Part shown: positions 40,746 to 50,321 of the stretch, piece after piece
Layout of the letters: each line of letters begins with the position of its first letter
How positions within the stretch are numbered: the stretch's first letter is position 1
DNA from: Desulfuromonas acetexigens
GTDB taxonomy: Bacteria > Desulfobacterota > Desulfuromonadia > Desulfuromonadales > Trichloromonadaceae
Direction of reading: 5' to 3'
NCBI RefSeq assembly: GCF_900111775.1
Contig: NZ_FOJJ01000004.1
Coordinates: 1-64,000 of the forward strand
Length of the DNA: 64,000 nucleotides
Notes under the pieces: model-generated
Told to the model about the DNA's origin: nothing
What the model saw: the letters and a program-made list of their open reading frames with translations, nothing else
Database searches by the model: none
Position numbers and translations under genes: made by a program

Positions 40746-41447
40746 TTATTTGCCCTTGGCGGGGGCGACCATGCCGTAAACGGGCAGGCGCAACTCAGGC
40801 AGGTAGTCGCTGTCGGTTTTGAGCAGGATGTAGCCGGAGAGCCGCGTCCCCGCTTCCTTGGGCGTGACGCGGACCTTGAGGATGACTTCCTGGTTCGGCT
40901 CGAGCGTATCGGCAGTAAGCTCGGCGCTGATTTCGGGGGTGGTCGTTTGCAGGGACGATAGCACAATCGCCCGGGGGCTCTGGTTGACCAGGCGCACATC
41001 GACCTGCCGGGTGCTCCCTGCGGCCAGGCTGGAGAGATCGAGACGGGCGGGGGTCAGAACGATTTCGCGCTTGACGGTGCCGCGCAGATGCAGTTCGGTC
41101 ACCTGTTGCAGGGGATCGTTGCTGTACAGATAGATGGTCTTGACCACCGCACCGCCGAAACGGTTGGAATCGAAGGTCGTCTTGAGCTCGGCGACATCCC
41201 CGGGAGCGACGATCTTGGCCGAGAGCAGCGCTACCGTACAACCGCAGGAACTGCGGACGCGATCGATAATCAGCGGCTCGTCGCCGGCGTTTTGAAAACG
41301 GAAGATATGTTCCACCTTCTGGCCTTCGAAAATCTCGCCGAAATCGAAGTCCCCTTTTTCCACCAAAATCTTGGCTTCACCGGCATAGGCCGCCATGCCC
41401 CAGACCAGCATCAGTCCCGTCATCAGTAGCAGTGAAATTCGGTGCAT
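40746..41447 (-). CDS. DUF1573 exported protein
   Basis: 233 residues. A signal peptide ends at AAYA. DUF1573 is an Ig-like (ASH-like) fold; HIFRFQNAGDEPLIIDRVRS and SSCGCTVALLS carry its signature, including the CGC pair, and the second half repeats a similar module (VRLVNQSPRAIVL). Found in many Bacteroidetes and Desulfuromonadia, without a fixed function; probably on the cell surface. No clear operon. Confidence 0.88.
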   Translation of the reverse strand: MHRISLLLMTGLMLVWGMAAYAGEAKILVEKGDFDFGEIFEGQKVEHIFRFQNAGDEPLIIDRVRSSCGCTVALLSAKIVAPGDVAELKTTFDSNRFGGAVVKTIYLYSNDPLQQVTELHLRGTVKREIVLTPARLDLSSLAAGSTRQVDVRLVNQSPRAIVLSSLQTTTPEISAELTADTLEPNQEVILKVRVTPKEAGTRLSGYILLKTDSDYLPELRLPVYGMVAPAKGK

Positions 41448-41559
41448 GACTTTATCCTTTCCCGTTTTAAGTGAATACGGATCCCTTTCATCATTAATTT
41501 CAAAAACTATAACACAGCCCCGAAAGCCCTGGCCAGCGCTTTGTAGGTTGCTGAATAAA

Positions 41560-41587
41560 TTGACACCTCTGCTTAAACTTGTATAGA
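41560..41587 (+). promoter_or_regulatory. Promoter of hpt
   Basis: TTGACA (41560-41565), 16 bases, TATAGA (41582-41587), 50 bases before the hpt start. A convincing sigma-70 promoter. Confidence 0.65.
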
Positions 41588-41637
41588 ATCAAGAGAATTT
41601 TTCACCCATCCGCCAACCTCCGACCTATGGAATCCGC

Positions 41638-42165
41638 ATGTCCGAACTTGACCTGAAACTGCTTTATTCCCAGGAAGAGATTGCCCGTCAGGTCAAACGA
41701 CTCGGCGACGAAATTAGCAACGACTATCCCGACTCGGAGATTTTGCTGGTCGGGGTTCTGAAGGGCTCCTTTCTCTTTGTGGCCGACCTCGCCCGGGCGA
41801 TCCGCTCGCCGCTCATCGTCGACTTTGTGCGCATCGCCAGCTATGGTTCCGATACCCAGTCGTCGGGCATCGTGGAAATCCGCAAGGACCTGGAGCTGCC
41901 GATCAAGGATCGGGATGTGATCATCGTCGAGGATATCGTCGACAGCGGCCACACCCTCGAATCCCTCTACAACCTGCTGCTGCGCCGGGGCCCGCGCTCG
42001 CTGAAAATCTGTACCCTGATCGACAAGACCGCGCGCCGCGAGGTTTCCATCCGCTCGGACTACGTCGGCTTCTCCCTGGACGACGGCTTCATCATCGGCT
42101 ACGGCCTCGACTATGCGGAAAGATACCGCAATCTGCCCGACATTCACCTGGTTCAGGGCCGCTGA
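41638..42165 (+). CDS. hpt: Hypoxanthine phosphoribosyltransferase
   Basis: 175-residue purine-salvage enzyme making IMP (and GMP) from hypoxanthine or guanine with PRPP. VGVLKGSFLF is the flexible-loop region, VIIVEDIVDSGHTL the PRPP motif and DYVGFSLDDGFIIGYGLDYAE the C-terminal ligand loop. The gene has its own promoter 50 bases upstream. The next gene begins 25 bases after its stop. Confidence 0.95.
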   Translation: MSELDLKLLYSQEEIARQVKRLGDEISNDYPDSEILLVGVLKGSFLFVADLARAIRSPLIVDFVRIASYGSDTQSSGIVEIRKDLELPIKDRDVIIVEDIVDSGHTLESLYNLLLRRGPRSLKICTLIDKTARREVSIRSDYVGFSLDDGFIIGYGLDYAERYRNLPDIHLVQGR

Positions 42166-42190
42166 CCAGGAGCGAAAGGACGAGCCGCGC

Positions 42191-43861
42191 ATGATCATAC
42201 AATGCCCAGAGTGCAGCACCCGCTTCAAACTCGCCGACGACAAACTCAAGCCGGAAGGGATTAAGGTCCGCTGCGCCAAGTGCCGACACATCTTTGCCCT
42301 CTTCCCACCGGAACCCGACGACTCCGTCGCCGCGGAAGAGGCCCGGCCGTCGACCGAACACGGCGAGGCCGAGGACCCCTGGGCCGAGAGCTTCAACGAA
42401 ATGCGGGAAGACTCCCCTCCCGAAGAGTCTCCGGCAGATCAAGGCGAAACGAGCTGGGACGAGGCCCTGGAATCGAGCTTTGCCGATGTCGGGGCGGAGA
42501 TTTCCAAGCCCGGCCCAACGGGAGTGGCAGAGGCGCAAGAATTCAGCCCCGCCCCGCTGGAGCCTGCCGGAGTCGCCGTCGGGGATCTCGACGCCGCCGA
42601 TCTTGGCCTGGATGAGGAAGAGCCGACGCCGGTCGAATCCGACCTTTCGTTGCCTTCTTTTACGCCGGAACCGCTCATCTCCGAAGACCTCTTCGGAGAA
42701 ACGACAGCCTCCATCGAAGAAGGCGTTCCAGAAAAAACCGCCGCCCCGATGGCGGATGTGGACGAGTTCCAGTTTGAAGAGGTGGGCGAGGAAGAGGAGT
42801 TTGCTTTCGAGGATGCCCCCGATAGCGAACTCGATCCTTTCGCTGCAGCTTCCGCAAGCGACGAGATCCCGATCGACAAGACCGAAGACCTGGACGACAA
42901 TCTCTTCGCGGAAGAGACCGGCGGGGACGAGACCATTGCCGAATTCTCCTTCCAGGAAGAAGGAGTCGAAGCCTTTTCCTTCGCGCCCGAAAAAGCGGAG
43001 GACGGCGATACCTTTGCCTTTCAGGAAGAGGATCTCTTTGCGCCGGAACCGCCTTCGAGCGTTGCCGATTCCTTCTTTGCCGAAGGACCCCAAGCGGATG
43101 CCCTCTTTCCTGACGGGACGCCCGAAGGGGAGGAAAAGGGTTTTGAATTTTCCGACATGGAAGATTCCGTGGGAATAGACCGTTCCGCAGAAGAGGCCCC
43201 CATTCCGGTCGCGGCCTCGCGACCGACGGCGGAACGGCTACCGGCATCCCATGCTGACGAGACGCCCGAACCGCTCAGCGAACCACGCCCCAAGGCAACC
43301 GAGCCAAAACGCGGCCCGATGGTCACGGTCCTGAGGCTTTTTGCTCTCCTCCTGCTGCTACTTGCGGCTTCCGCCGGCTTCCTCATTTGGCGTGGCGGCG
43401 CCAACAGCCTCCCGCAGATTCTCGGGCAACTGCAAACCCTTACCGGGACGACCCTGCCGGCAGAACCCGCCGTCCATATCCGCCTGCCACTGCCGAACAG
43501 CTTTTTTGTCATGAACCAGCACGCCGGCCAGCTCTTCGTCATTCAGGGGGAAGCAGTCAACGGCTATACCGAGCCCCGCTCGGCCATTTCGGTAACCGGC
43601 ATGCTCCATGATGCCAAGGGGGAAGTGCTCTTGCGGCAGACGGTCTTCTGCGGCAACCCCATGGACCTGGAAACCCTCAAAAGCGCACCCTTCGCCGCCA
43701 TTCAGGAAATCATGAGCAACCCCTTCGGTAGCGCCCTGGCCAATGTCAACATCGCGCCGGAAACCCCCATTCCCTACATGATCGTCTTCCGTGACCTGCC
43801 GGATAACGTCACCCATTTCACGGTGGAGGTGGCGGATTCCAAAGTCGGCGAAGGTCGCTAG
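42191..43861 (+). CDS. MJ0042 zinc-ribbon / DUF3426 membrane protein
   Basis: 556 residues from ATG at 42191. It opens with the MJ0042 zinc finger (MIIQCPECSTRFKLADD ... VRCAKCRHIF). A long, acidic, low-complexity middle (about 40-370) rich in Glu, Ala and Pro is followed by one transmembrane helix (VLRLFALLLLLLAASAGFLI) and a DUF3426 domain, with FFVMNQHAGQLFVIQGEAVN near its start. The arrangement (cytoplasmic zinc finger, periplasmic C-terminus) is common in delta-proteobacteria. Role unknown; the middle may be a flexible spacer. Confidence 0.88.
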   Translation: MIIQCPECSTRFKLADDKLKPEGIKVRCAKCRHIFALFPPEPDDSVAAEEARPSTEHGEAEDPWAESFNEMREDSPPEESPADQGETSWDEALESSFADVGAEISKPGPTGVAEAQEFSPAPLEPAGVAVGDLDAADLGLDEEEPTPVESDLSLPSFTPEPLISEDLFGETTASIEEGVPEKTAAPMADVDEFQFEEVGEEEEFAFEDAPDSELDPFAAASASDEIPIDKTEDLDDNLFAEETGGDETIAEFSFQEEGVEAFSFAPEKAEDGDTFAFQEEDLFAPEPPSSVADSFFAEGPQADALFPDGTPEGEEKGFEFSDMEDSVGIDRSAEEAPIPVAASRPTAERLPASHADETPEPLSEPRPKATEPKRGPMVTVLRLFALLLLLLAASAGFLIWRGGANSLPQILGQLQTLTGTTLPAEPAVHIRLPLPNSFFVMNQHAGQLFVIQGEAVNGYTEPRSAISVTGMLHDAKGEVLLRQTVFCGNPMDLETLKSAPFAAIQEIMSNPFGSALANVNIAPETPIPYMIVFRDLPDNVTHFTVEVADSKVGEGR

Positions 43862-43876
43862 CACGCCCCAAATTAA

Positions 43877-43907
43877 AAAAGCCGCGTTCTTATGAACGCG
43901 GCTTTTT
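43877..43907 (+). terminator. Terminator after the DUF3426 gene
   Basis: AAAAAGCCGCGTTC, loop TTAT, GAACGCGGCTTTTT: a strong stem closed by a T-run on both strands. It probably also ends the minus-strand ferredoxin gene. Confidence 0.9.
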
Positions 43908-43935
43908 CTTATCCTCGCCGGTATCCCGGCTCCCA

Positions 43936-44151
<216 letters not shown>

Positions 44152-44407
44152 CTAAGAACATACACCACGAGCCCTACCCTGTCCAGATCAAAGAAGGCGT
44201 GAAACGCGACATAAAATTCTTGCAATTCCCCCTTGCTTCCTTTACTCTTCTATAACATTTTCCCATTCTTTTCTTGCGTCTAGCGCCGCGATTCCGCCCG
44301 CGTCTGGGTTGTCTGCCGGGGACAGGGACAAACCAGGTAAAACACGATTTTGTAAGAATGGAAAATTTTTATCGAGCCCAAAAAACTCGCGGAGGAGGTT
44401 ATTTTTA

Positions 44408-45673
44408 ATGGATATTCTTGCCTTGAATTGCGGCAGTTCCTCGGTCAAATATCAGCTTTTTGACTGGGACAAGAAAGTGGTCGTCGCCAAGGGGATGGTG
44501 GAGCGCGTCACCATCGGCGACTCCTATATTGTCCATGAGGTGCCCGGTCGAGACAACTATCGTGAAGAGTACGAATGCCCCGACCACAAGGTGGCAATCC
44601 ATCTCATCATCAAAACCCTGACCGATCCCAAACATGGCGTGGTCAAGGACATGAGCCGGATCTCGGCGGTCGGCCACCGGGTGGTTCACGGCGGTGAGAA
44701 ATTCACCTGCTCGGTTCGCATCGATGACGCGGTACTCGACGCCATCAAAGAGGTTCAGCACCTCGCTCCGCTGCACAATCCTCCCAATATCGCCGGCATC
44801 GAGGCCGCCCAAGCGGTCTTGCCCGAAGCTCCGCATATCGCCATTTTCGATACGGCCTTCCATCAGACGATGCCGGCCCATGCCTATACCTATCCCCTGC
44901 CTTACGAGTGGTACGAAAATTACGGCGTACGCCGTTACGGTTTTCACGGCACCAGCCATCTTTACGTATCCAAGCGGGCGGCGGTGCTGCTTGGCAAAGA
45001 CCCGAAAGACTGCAGCATCATCACCATGCATATCGGCAACGGTGTTTCCCACTCGGCCATCAAAGGGGGCATTTCGGTGGACACCTCGATGGGGCTCACC
45101 CCTCTCGAAGGGGCTGTCATGGGGACCCGCTGCGGGGATATCGATCCTGCGATTCCCGCTTTCATCATGGAACGAGAAGGCTACACCTCGAAGGAAATCG
45201 ACTCGATCCTCAACAAAAAATCCGGGATTCTCGGCATCACCGGGCGCTTCACCGACCGGAGAGATGTCATTTCTGGAGCCGACGAAGGTTGCGATCGTTG
45301 CAAACTCTCCCTGGAGATCGAATCCTACCGGCTGAAAAAATATATCGGCGCCTACGCGGCGGCGATCGGCGGCGTCGATGCCGTGGTCTTCACCGCTGGG
45401 GTCGGCGAAATGGCCTGGCTGATTCGTGAGATGACCTTGGAAGGGCTCGAATTCATGGGCATTTACCTGGACAAGGAAATCAACCGCAACACCATGACCC
45501 GCAAAAAGGAAACCCTGATCACCCGCCCCGACTCGCCGGTCAAAGTCTTTGTCATCCCAACCGACGAGGAGTTGGTCTTTACTGAGGATGTCGTGGGAAT
45601 CCTCGAAGGGACCTACACCGACCATATGAAGTTCAAATATTCTTTTTCGAATAAAGAATTCCAGCGCAAATAG
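44408..45673 (+). CDS. ackA: Acetate kinase
   Basis: 421-residue ASKHA-fold enzyme converting acetyl phosphate and ADP to acetate and ATP. MDILALNCGSSSVKYQLFD is the adenosine/phosphate-1 start, HRVVHGGEKF and HIGNGVSHSAIKGG the phosphate-2-type loops, and VFTAGVGEMAW the C-terminal GG-type loop. GGAGG precedes the ATG at 44408. With pta it forms the acetate/acetyl-CoA route, though pta is on the other strand. Confidence 0.97.
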   Translation: MDILALNCGSSSVKYQLFDWDKKVVVAKGMVERVTIGDSYIVHEVPGRDNYREEYECPDHKVAIHLIIKTLTDPKHGVVKDMSRISAVGHRVVHGGEKFTCSVRIDDAVLDAIKEVQHLAPLHNPPNIAGIEAAQAVLPEAPHIAIFDTAFHQTMPAHAYTYPLPYEWYENYGVRRYGFHGTSHLYVSKRAAVLLGKDPKDCSIITMHIGNGVSHSAIKGGISVDTSMGLTPLEGAVMGTRCGDIDPAIPAFIMEREGYTSKEIDSILNKKSGILGITGRFTDRRDVISGADEGCDRCKLSLEIESYRLKKYIGAYAAAIGGVDAVVFTAGVGEMAWLIREMTLEGLEFMGIYLDKEINRNTMTRKKETLITRPDSPVKVFVIPTDEELVFTEDVVGILEGTYTDHMKFKYSFSNKEFQRK

Positions 45674-45710
45674 GTCCGAGTGGGGGCCGAGGCATTGCGG
45701 CGATGATGAC

Positions 45711-45740
45711 CGAAGACCGACGGAGCTCCGTCGGTCTTCG
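45711..45740. repeat. Perfect 30-bp palindrome
   Basis: CGAAGACCGACGGAG followed at once by its exact reverse complement, with no spacer. It lies between ackA and the KAS III-like gene. It could form a cruciform or act as a hairpin, but no T-run follows, so a plain terminator is not obvious. Confidence 0.7.
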
Positions 45741-45810
45741 TCGTCACGGTCGCAGCTCCCCCCAAAGACGAACCCGCCCATCGTTCAGGCACCACGGAGG
45801 TAATTTATAC

Positions 45811-46728
45811 ATGCTCGGCATCGAGGAAATCGGCTATTACATTCCCCAGGGAAGAATCTCTAATTACGACAGAAAAACCCAGTTCGGCATCGACGATCAC
45901 TTCATCGAAGAAAAGATCGGGGTCCGTCAGGTTTCCCTGAAAAGCCCCGATGAAGAGACTTCGGATCTATGCGTCAAGGCCTTCGCTAACCTCCGGGACA
46001 AGATCGCCATCGACCTGAACGACATCGAAGCCATGGTCGTGGTTACCCAGAACCCCGACCGCAACATCCCCCACACCTCAGCCATCCTCCACGGCAAGCT
46101 TGCGCTCCCCAACCGCTGTGCTTGTTTCGATATCTCCCTCGGCTGTTCCGGTTTTGTCTACGCCCTCTCCATCTTCCAGGCGTTCATGGCGGCCAACGGC
46201 ATGAAGAAGGGACTGCTTTTCACCGCTGATCCCTATTCAAAAATCACGGATCCCAACGACAAAAACACCACCTTGCTCTTCGGCGATGCGTCGGCGGTAA
46301 CTCTGATCAGCGATCAGCCCAAACTGGTTTCCGGCGCCTTTACTTTCGGCACGATCGGCGCCGAACATGAAAAGCTCATCTGCAACGACGGCGTCCTCTT
46401 CATGCATGGTCGGGCCGTCTTCAATTTCGCTGCGAAGGTCATTCCCGACGACATCCGCCAGGTGGTCGCCAAAAACGCCTTGACCCTGGAGCAGATCGAC
46501 CTCTTTCTGTTGCATCAGGGGAGCAAGATCATCGTCGAAACGATTGCGGACAAGTTACCGGTTCCCCGGGATAAGGCCCCCTACGCCACCTACGATTATG
46601 GCAATACCGTCTCTTCGACCCTACCGATTCTGTTGGCGGAAGAACTTTCCGGAAATGCCCGCAACATCGTCATCTGCGGCTTTGGCGTCGGCCTTTCTTG
46701 GGCAAGCGGCCTGTTGAAAAGGCCGTGA
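45811..46728 (+). CDS. 3-oxoacyl-ACP synthase III-like enzyme
   Basis: 305-residue thiolase-fold enzyme. The FabH-type triad is visible: Cys in ISLGCSGFVYAL, His in FLLHQGSKII, Asn in DYGNTVSSTLP. It condenses an acyl-CoA with malonyl-ACP in the family. It is somewhat short for FabH and diverges in the C-terminal part, so another KAS III use (for example alkyl-ketone or hydrocarbon chains, or a signal lipid) is possible. ACGGAGG lies well before the ATG. It stands between ackA and pta, which is unusual. Confidence 0.88.
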   Translation: MLGIEEIGYYIPQGRISNYDRKTQFGIDDHFIEEKIGVRQVSLKSPDEETSDLCVKAFANLRDKIAIDLNDIEAMVVVTQNPDRNIPHTSAILHGKLALPNRCACFDISLGCSGFVYALSIFQAFMAANGMKKGLLFTADPYSKITDPNDKNTTLLFGDASAVTLISDQPKLVSGAFTFGTIGAEHEKLICNDGVLFMHGRAVFNFAAKVIPDDIRQVVAKNALTLEQIDLFLLHQGSKIIVETIADKLPVPRDKAPYATYDYGNTVSSTLPILLAEELSGNARNIVICGFGVGLSWASGLLKRP

Positions 46729-46740
46729 TTGCTGATTTTT

Positions 46741-46783
46741 AACACAAAAAAGCCGGCGAGATCTTCGCCGGCTTTTTTGTGTT
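46741..46783. terminator. Bidirectional terminator between the KAS III-like gene and pta
   Basis: Two perfect 19-bp arms around a five-base loop, core AAAAAAGCCGGCGA / TCGCCGGCTTTTTT. T-runs on both strands serve both flanking convergent genes. Confidence 0.95.
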
Positions 46784-46814
46784 CAGCATTCATCACTCAT
46801 CATTCACAAGACTG

Positions 46815-47816
46815 TTACCCTTGCGCCTGCACCGCCGTGATCGCCGCGACGCTGATGACATCCTCGACCGAGCAGCCGCGGGAGAGATCGTTCACCGGCT
46901 TGGCCAGTCCCTGGATGATCGGCCCGACCGCCTCGGCTCCGGCCAAGCGCTCGACCAGCTTGTAGCCAATATTGCCGGCATCCAGGTCGGGGAAGATCAG
47001 GGTGTTGGCCTTGCCGGCGACGGAGGAGCCGGGCGCCTTCTTGGCGCCGACCTTGGGCAAGAGGGCGGCGTCGGCCTGCAGTTCACCATCGATTTGGAGG
47101 CCGGGAGCCATCCCTTTGGCAATTTCCAGGGCCTTGAGCACCTTATCCACATCGTCGTGGGCGGCGCTGCCTTTGGTCGAAAAGGAGAGCATGGCCACCC
47201 GGGCATCGACTCCGAGAAAGCTTTTGCAGCTGCCGGCAGTGCTGACCGCAATCTCCGCCAGCGCCTGGGCGTCGGGATTGGGATTAACGGCGCAATCGGC
47301 GAAACAGATGACGCCATTCTCGCCGAATTCGGGCGTTTTGGTCACCATCAAAAAGACCGAGGAGACGGTCTTCATGCCGGGGGCGGTGCCGATGACCTGA
47401 AAGGCGGCGCGGAGCACGTCGCCTGTGGTATTGTCGGCCCCGGCAACGGCCCCGCCGGCATCCCCGAGGCGCACCATCATTGCGCCATAGTAGAGGTTGT
47501 CCGCCCCGGTCAAAAGCTTCTTCGCTTCCTCGGCGGTCAGGCCCTTGCTCTTGCGCAAGGCCACCAGCTCATCGACATAGGCGCCCAGGCGCGGGGAGTC
47601 CTTGGGCTCGAGCAACTCGACCCCGTCCAGGGAAGCGCCAAGTTCGGCGGCTTTTTTCTTCAGGGTATCGGGGTTCCCCAGCAGCACGACTTTGGCCAAC
47701 CCCTCTTTGACAATCCGCCCGGCGGCCTGCACCATCCGATCGTCATAGCCTTCGGGCAAAACCACGGTTTGCAGACTGGCGCGTGCCTTCGCCTTGATTT
47801 TCTCCACCAAGTGCAT
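46815..47816 (-). CDS. pta: Phosphate acetyltransferase
   Basis: 333-residue short-form Pta that exchanges acetyl between CoA and phosphate. VVLPEGYDDRMVQAAGRI, the ADNTTGDVLRAAFQVIGT segment, and a C-terminal GPIIQGLAKPVNDLSRGCS are those of the PTA_PTB family. GAAGGAGG precedes the ATG at 47816; upstream in-frame codons are rejected for lack of a site. Partner to ackA in acetate metabolism. Confidence 0.97.
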   Translation of the reverse strand: MHLVEKIKAKARASLQTVVLPEGYDDRMVQAAGRIVKEGLAKVVLLGNPDTLKKKAAELGASLDGVELLEPKDSPRLGAYVDELVALRKSKGLTAEEAKKLLTGADNLYYGAMMVRLGDAGGAVAGADNTTGDVLRAAFQVIGTAPGMKTVSSVFLMVTKTPEFGENGVICFADCAVNPNPDAQALAEIAVSTAGSCKSFLGVDARVAMLSFSTKGSAAHDDVDKVLKALEIAKGMAPGLQIDGELQADAALLPKVGAKKAPGSSVAGKANTLIFPDLDAGNIGYKLVERLAGAEAVGPIIQGLAKPVNDLSRGCSVEDVISVAAITAVQAQG

Positions 47817-48000
47817 GTAAATACCTCCTTCAAAACAAGGTTTGAATTTAGAAAACACTTATAACCGATAGGGGGTTGACGGTCAACTCCTTTCCCGTAA
47901 TATCCTCTTCCTTCCCGCCGCAGATTCCTCGCCGAAAATTCCCGCCTTCATGTATACTGGCGCGACGCATTACGAATTTAAGCGCCCTTTGTATGGACCC

Positions 48001-48972
48001 ATGAATCAGAACCGTCGCTCGGACATCTTCCTGCTGGGATTCATCCTCCTCTCCCTGCTTTTACACCTGCTCTTTTTGTTTCTAGCCCCCAAACAGACAT
48101 GGGTACCGGCCGAGGCGGAGAAGAAGCCGGTTTATGTCGATCTGCGCCCACCGCAACCCCTGAGCCGGGAACTCGACCTGCCGACCCCCCAAACACCGGA
48201 AACACCTCGGGAAACCCCGGCCAAACGCCTGGCGGAAGTGGATCGCCAGGTGGAAAAAGAAAGTGCCCCCAAGGGGCGAGATTTTGAGGATAGCACCCCC
48301 AAGGCCGAAGCGCCCCCCCCGACACCCCCACCGGCGCCACCGAAACAACCGGCCCCCAAGCCGGTCAAACCTGCTCCGAAAGCGGAAAAAACGCCTCCTC
48401 GGCCGACGCCGAAGGCGGTCAAACCCGCCCCGAAACAACCCCAGCGTCCTCCGGGAGAAGGGCCGGCGGCGACTCAGGAGACAGCACCTGCTCCATCCGC
48501 CCCGGCCCAGCCTCAGACCCCGCGGCGTTCGGCCGAAGAGCTGAAAAATCTTCCGCTGCTGGCTTCGGCCAAGACCGCCGCCGCCAACGTCGGGGAGCAG
48601 TGGCGGCGCAAATACCGGGAGGAAGTCGACGAGGGCGACACGGTCTGGCTGGATACGGAGAAGGACATTCTCATCTCCTTCTTCCGACGTTTCCGCGACA
48701 ATGTCTATATGGTCTGGAATTATCCCGAGCGGGCTCGGCAACTGGGGCAGGAAGGGGTCTGCCTGCTGCGGGTGACGATCACCCGGGAGGGGGAGGTGAA
48801 GGGGGTGATTCTCAAGGAAAGCAGCGGCTATCCGCTGCTGGACAACGCGGCCATGAACGCGGTGCGCAAAGGCGCCTCCTACGGCCCCCTGCCCACCGCC
48901 TATCCCAAGGACGAGTTGAACATCATGGTTTTTTTCCATTACGCTCTCGATCGGCGCCCGTCGCTCTATTGA
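48001..48972 (+). CDS. TonB-like energy-transducing protein
   Basis: 323 residues. One N-terminal transmembrane helix (IFLLGFILLSLLLHLLFLFL), a proline- and lysine-rich periplasmic spacer (about 50-190, with EAPPPTPPPAPPK-type repeats) and a TonB C-terminal domain, GVCLLRVTITREGEVKGVIL, SGYPLLDNAAMNAV. The ATG at 48001 gives a normal short cytoplasmic start. No exbB/exbD is adjacent, so a motor from elsewhere is presumed. A TGTATACT extended -10-like element lies just upstream. Confidence 0.88.
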   Translation: MNQNRRSDIFLLGFILLSLLLHLLFLFLAPKQTWVPAEAEKKPVYVDLRPPQPLSRELDLPTPQTPETPRETPAKRLAEVDRQVEKESAPKGRDFEDSTPKAEAPPPTPPPAPPKQPAPKPVKPAPKAEKTPPRPTPKAVKPAPKQPQRPPGEGPAATQETAPAPSAPAQPQTPRRSAEELKNLPLLASAKTAAANVGEQWRRKYREEVDEGDTVWLDTEKDILISFFRRFRDNVYMVWNYPERARQLGQEGVCLLRVTITREGEVKGVILKESSGYPLLDNAAMNAVRKGASYGPLPTAYPKDELNIMVFFHYALDRRPSLY

Positions 48973-48998
48973 ACGCCCGGGCGCCGACCGCGCGACGT

Positions 48999-49385
48999 TT
49001 ATTCTTCCTCGGCCATGAACTCCTGATACTCGTCCGCATCCATCAACTCGTCGAGATCGGCGTTCTCCGCCAGACGGATTTTGACCATCCAGGCATCCTC
49101 GTAAGGGGAGGTGTTGACCAACTCCGGCGCATCCTGCAGTTCTTCGTTGACTTCAATGACTTCACCGGAAAGGGGCGCGTAAACATCGGAGACGGCCTTG
49201 ACCGACTCGACCACGCCGAAAGGCTTGCCACATTCCAGCAGCGTTCCCTCCTCGGGCAACTCCACGAAGACCACATCCCCCAGAGAATCCTGGGCAAAAT
49301 CGGTCACGCCGATGGTGGCGAGACCCTCCTCCAGCAGCACCCACACATGCTCTTCGGTGTACTTCAATTCTTCGGGAAATTCCAT
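48999..49385 (-). CDS. gcvH: Glycine cleavage system H protein
   Basis: 128-residue lipoyl carrier of the glycine cleavage/synthase complex. The lipoylated lysine is in GVVESVKAVSDVYAP. The longer frame upstream of ATG 49385 lacks family sequence; CAGGAGGAG precedes the ATG. It ends 26 bases from the TonB-like gene's end. No gcvT or gcvP is next to it, though the one-carbon genes follow upstream on the same strand. Confidence 0.96.
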   Translation of the reverse strand: MEFPEELKYTEEHVWVLLEEGLATIGVTDFAQDSLGDVVFVELPEEGTLLECGKPFGVVESVKAVSDVYAPLSGEVIEVNEELQDAPELVNTSPYEDAWMVKIRLAENADLDELMDADEYQEFMAEEE

Positions 49386-49440
49386 ACTCTCCTCCTGCGA
49401 TAGGAAACAGGTTCCGACCGCCCCGCGGGCGGCGGAACCG

Positions 49441-50295
49441 TCAAGCGATAATGTCGCCGATGCGTTCCTCATGCCCCAGGGTCATGAGATGCACCCCCTG
49501 GCATAACCGACGTGCATGCCCAACCATCTCACGGGCGATGGCAATTCCTTCCTCCAGCGGATCAGCTGCGTTATCGAGCCGTTCGATCAGCCGCGCCGGA
49601 ACCCGGACCCCGGGAATGGAGCGGTTGAGGAATTCGGCCATGCGCGCGTTTTTAAGGAGCAGCACCCCGAGCAGCACGGGTTTTCCCAACGGAGCGGCCG
49701 CCTCCATGAAGCGCGTCAGCTTGTCCACATCATAAACCGCCTGGGTCTGAAAAAACGCGGTCCCGGCCTGGGCCTTCTTGGCGAATTTCTGGAACATCAG
49801 CTCAAAGGGCTCCGCCTCGGGGGTCACCGCGGCGCCGGCGAAAAAGTGCGGGACCCCGCGCAACGGCTTGTCCGCCATATCGTGCCCCGCACAGAGTCCC
49901 CGCACCGCCGCCAGCAGTTGGATGGAGTCGAGATCGAAAACCGACCGGGCCTGCGGGTGATCGCCGAAGCAGGCATGATCGCCGGAAAGGAGCAGAAGAT
50001 TTTCGATTCCCAGGGCGGCCGCGCCGAGCAGATCGGACTGCAGGGCCAGACGGTTACGATCCCGGCAGGTCAGCTGCAGAATCGGCTCGATCCCCTCGCG
50101 CAAGAGAAGAGCGGACAGCGCCAGGGGGGAAAGACGCATATTCGCCCCCTGGTTGTCGGTAACATTCACCGCCGCCAGCTCCGTCATCAGCCGGGCCTTT
50201 GCCAAGGCCGGAGAGATATCGATCCCCTTGGGCGGGGCGATTTCGGCGGTGACGACAAAGCGGCCGGCGGCCAGTTGTTCGGCAAGTCTCGACAT
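49441..50295 (-). CDS. metF: Methylenetetrahydrofolate reductase, MetF type
   Basis: 284-residue FAD TIM-barrel enzyme reducing 5,10-methylene-THF to 5-methyl-THF. VVTAEIAPPKGIDISPAL at the start, VTDNQGANMRLSPLALS, LQLTCRDRNRLALQS and LLLSGDHACFGDHPQ carry the substrate and flavin sites. It lies just downstream of metV (26 bases) on the same strand, giving the MetVF arrangement used in the Wood-Ljungdahl-like methyl branch and for methionine. Confidence 0.93.
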   Translation of the reverse strand: MSRLAEQLAAGRFVVTAEIAPPKGIDISPALAKARLMTELAAVNVTDNQGANMRLSPLALSALLLREGIEPILQLTCRDRNRLALQSDLLGAAALGIENLLLLSGDHACFGDHPQARSVFDLDSIQLLAAVRGLCAGHDMADKPLRGVPHFFAGAAVTPEAEPFELMFQKFAKKAQAGTAFFQTQAVYDVDKLTRFMEAAAPLGKPVLLGVLLLKNARMAEFLNRSIPGVRVPARLIERLDNAADPLEEGIAIAREMVGHARRLCQGVHLMTLGHEERIGDIIA

Positions 50296-50321
50296 CTTCG
50301 CTCTTCCGAAAGGGTCGGGGA

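Noticed and set aside
39461-40999. A 512-codon minus-strand frame opposite the metallo-hydrolase gene
   Set aside because: It crosses a strong terminator and merges two unrelated genes' complements; no motif.
48972-48998. Terminator between the TonB-like gene and gcvH
   Set aside because: Only 26 bases, with a weak GC-rich match and no T-run.
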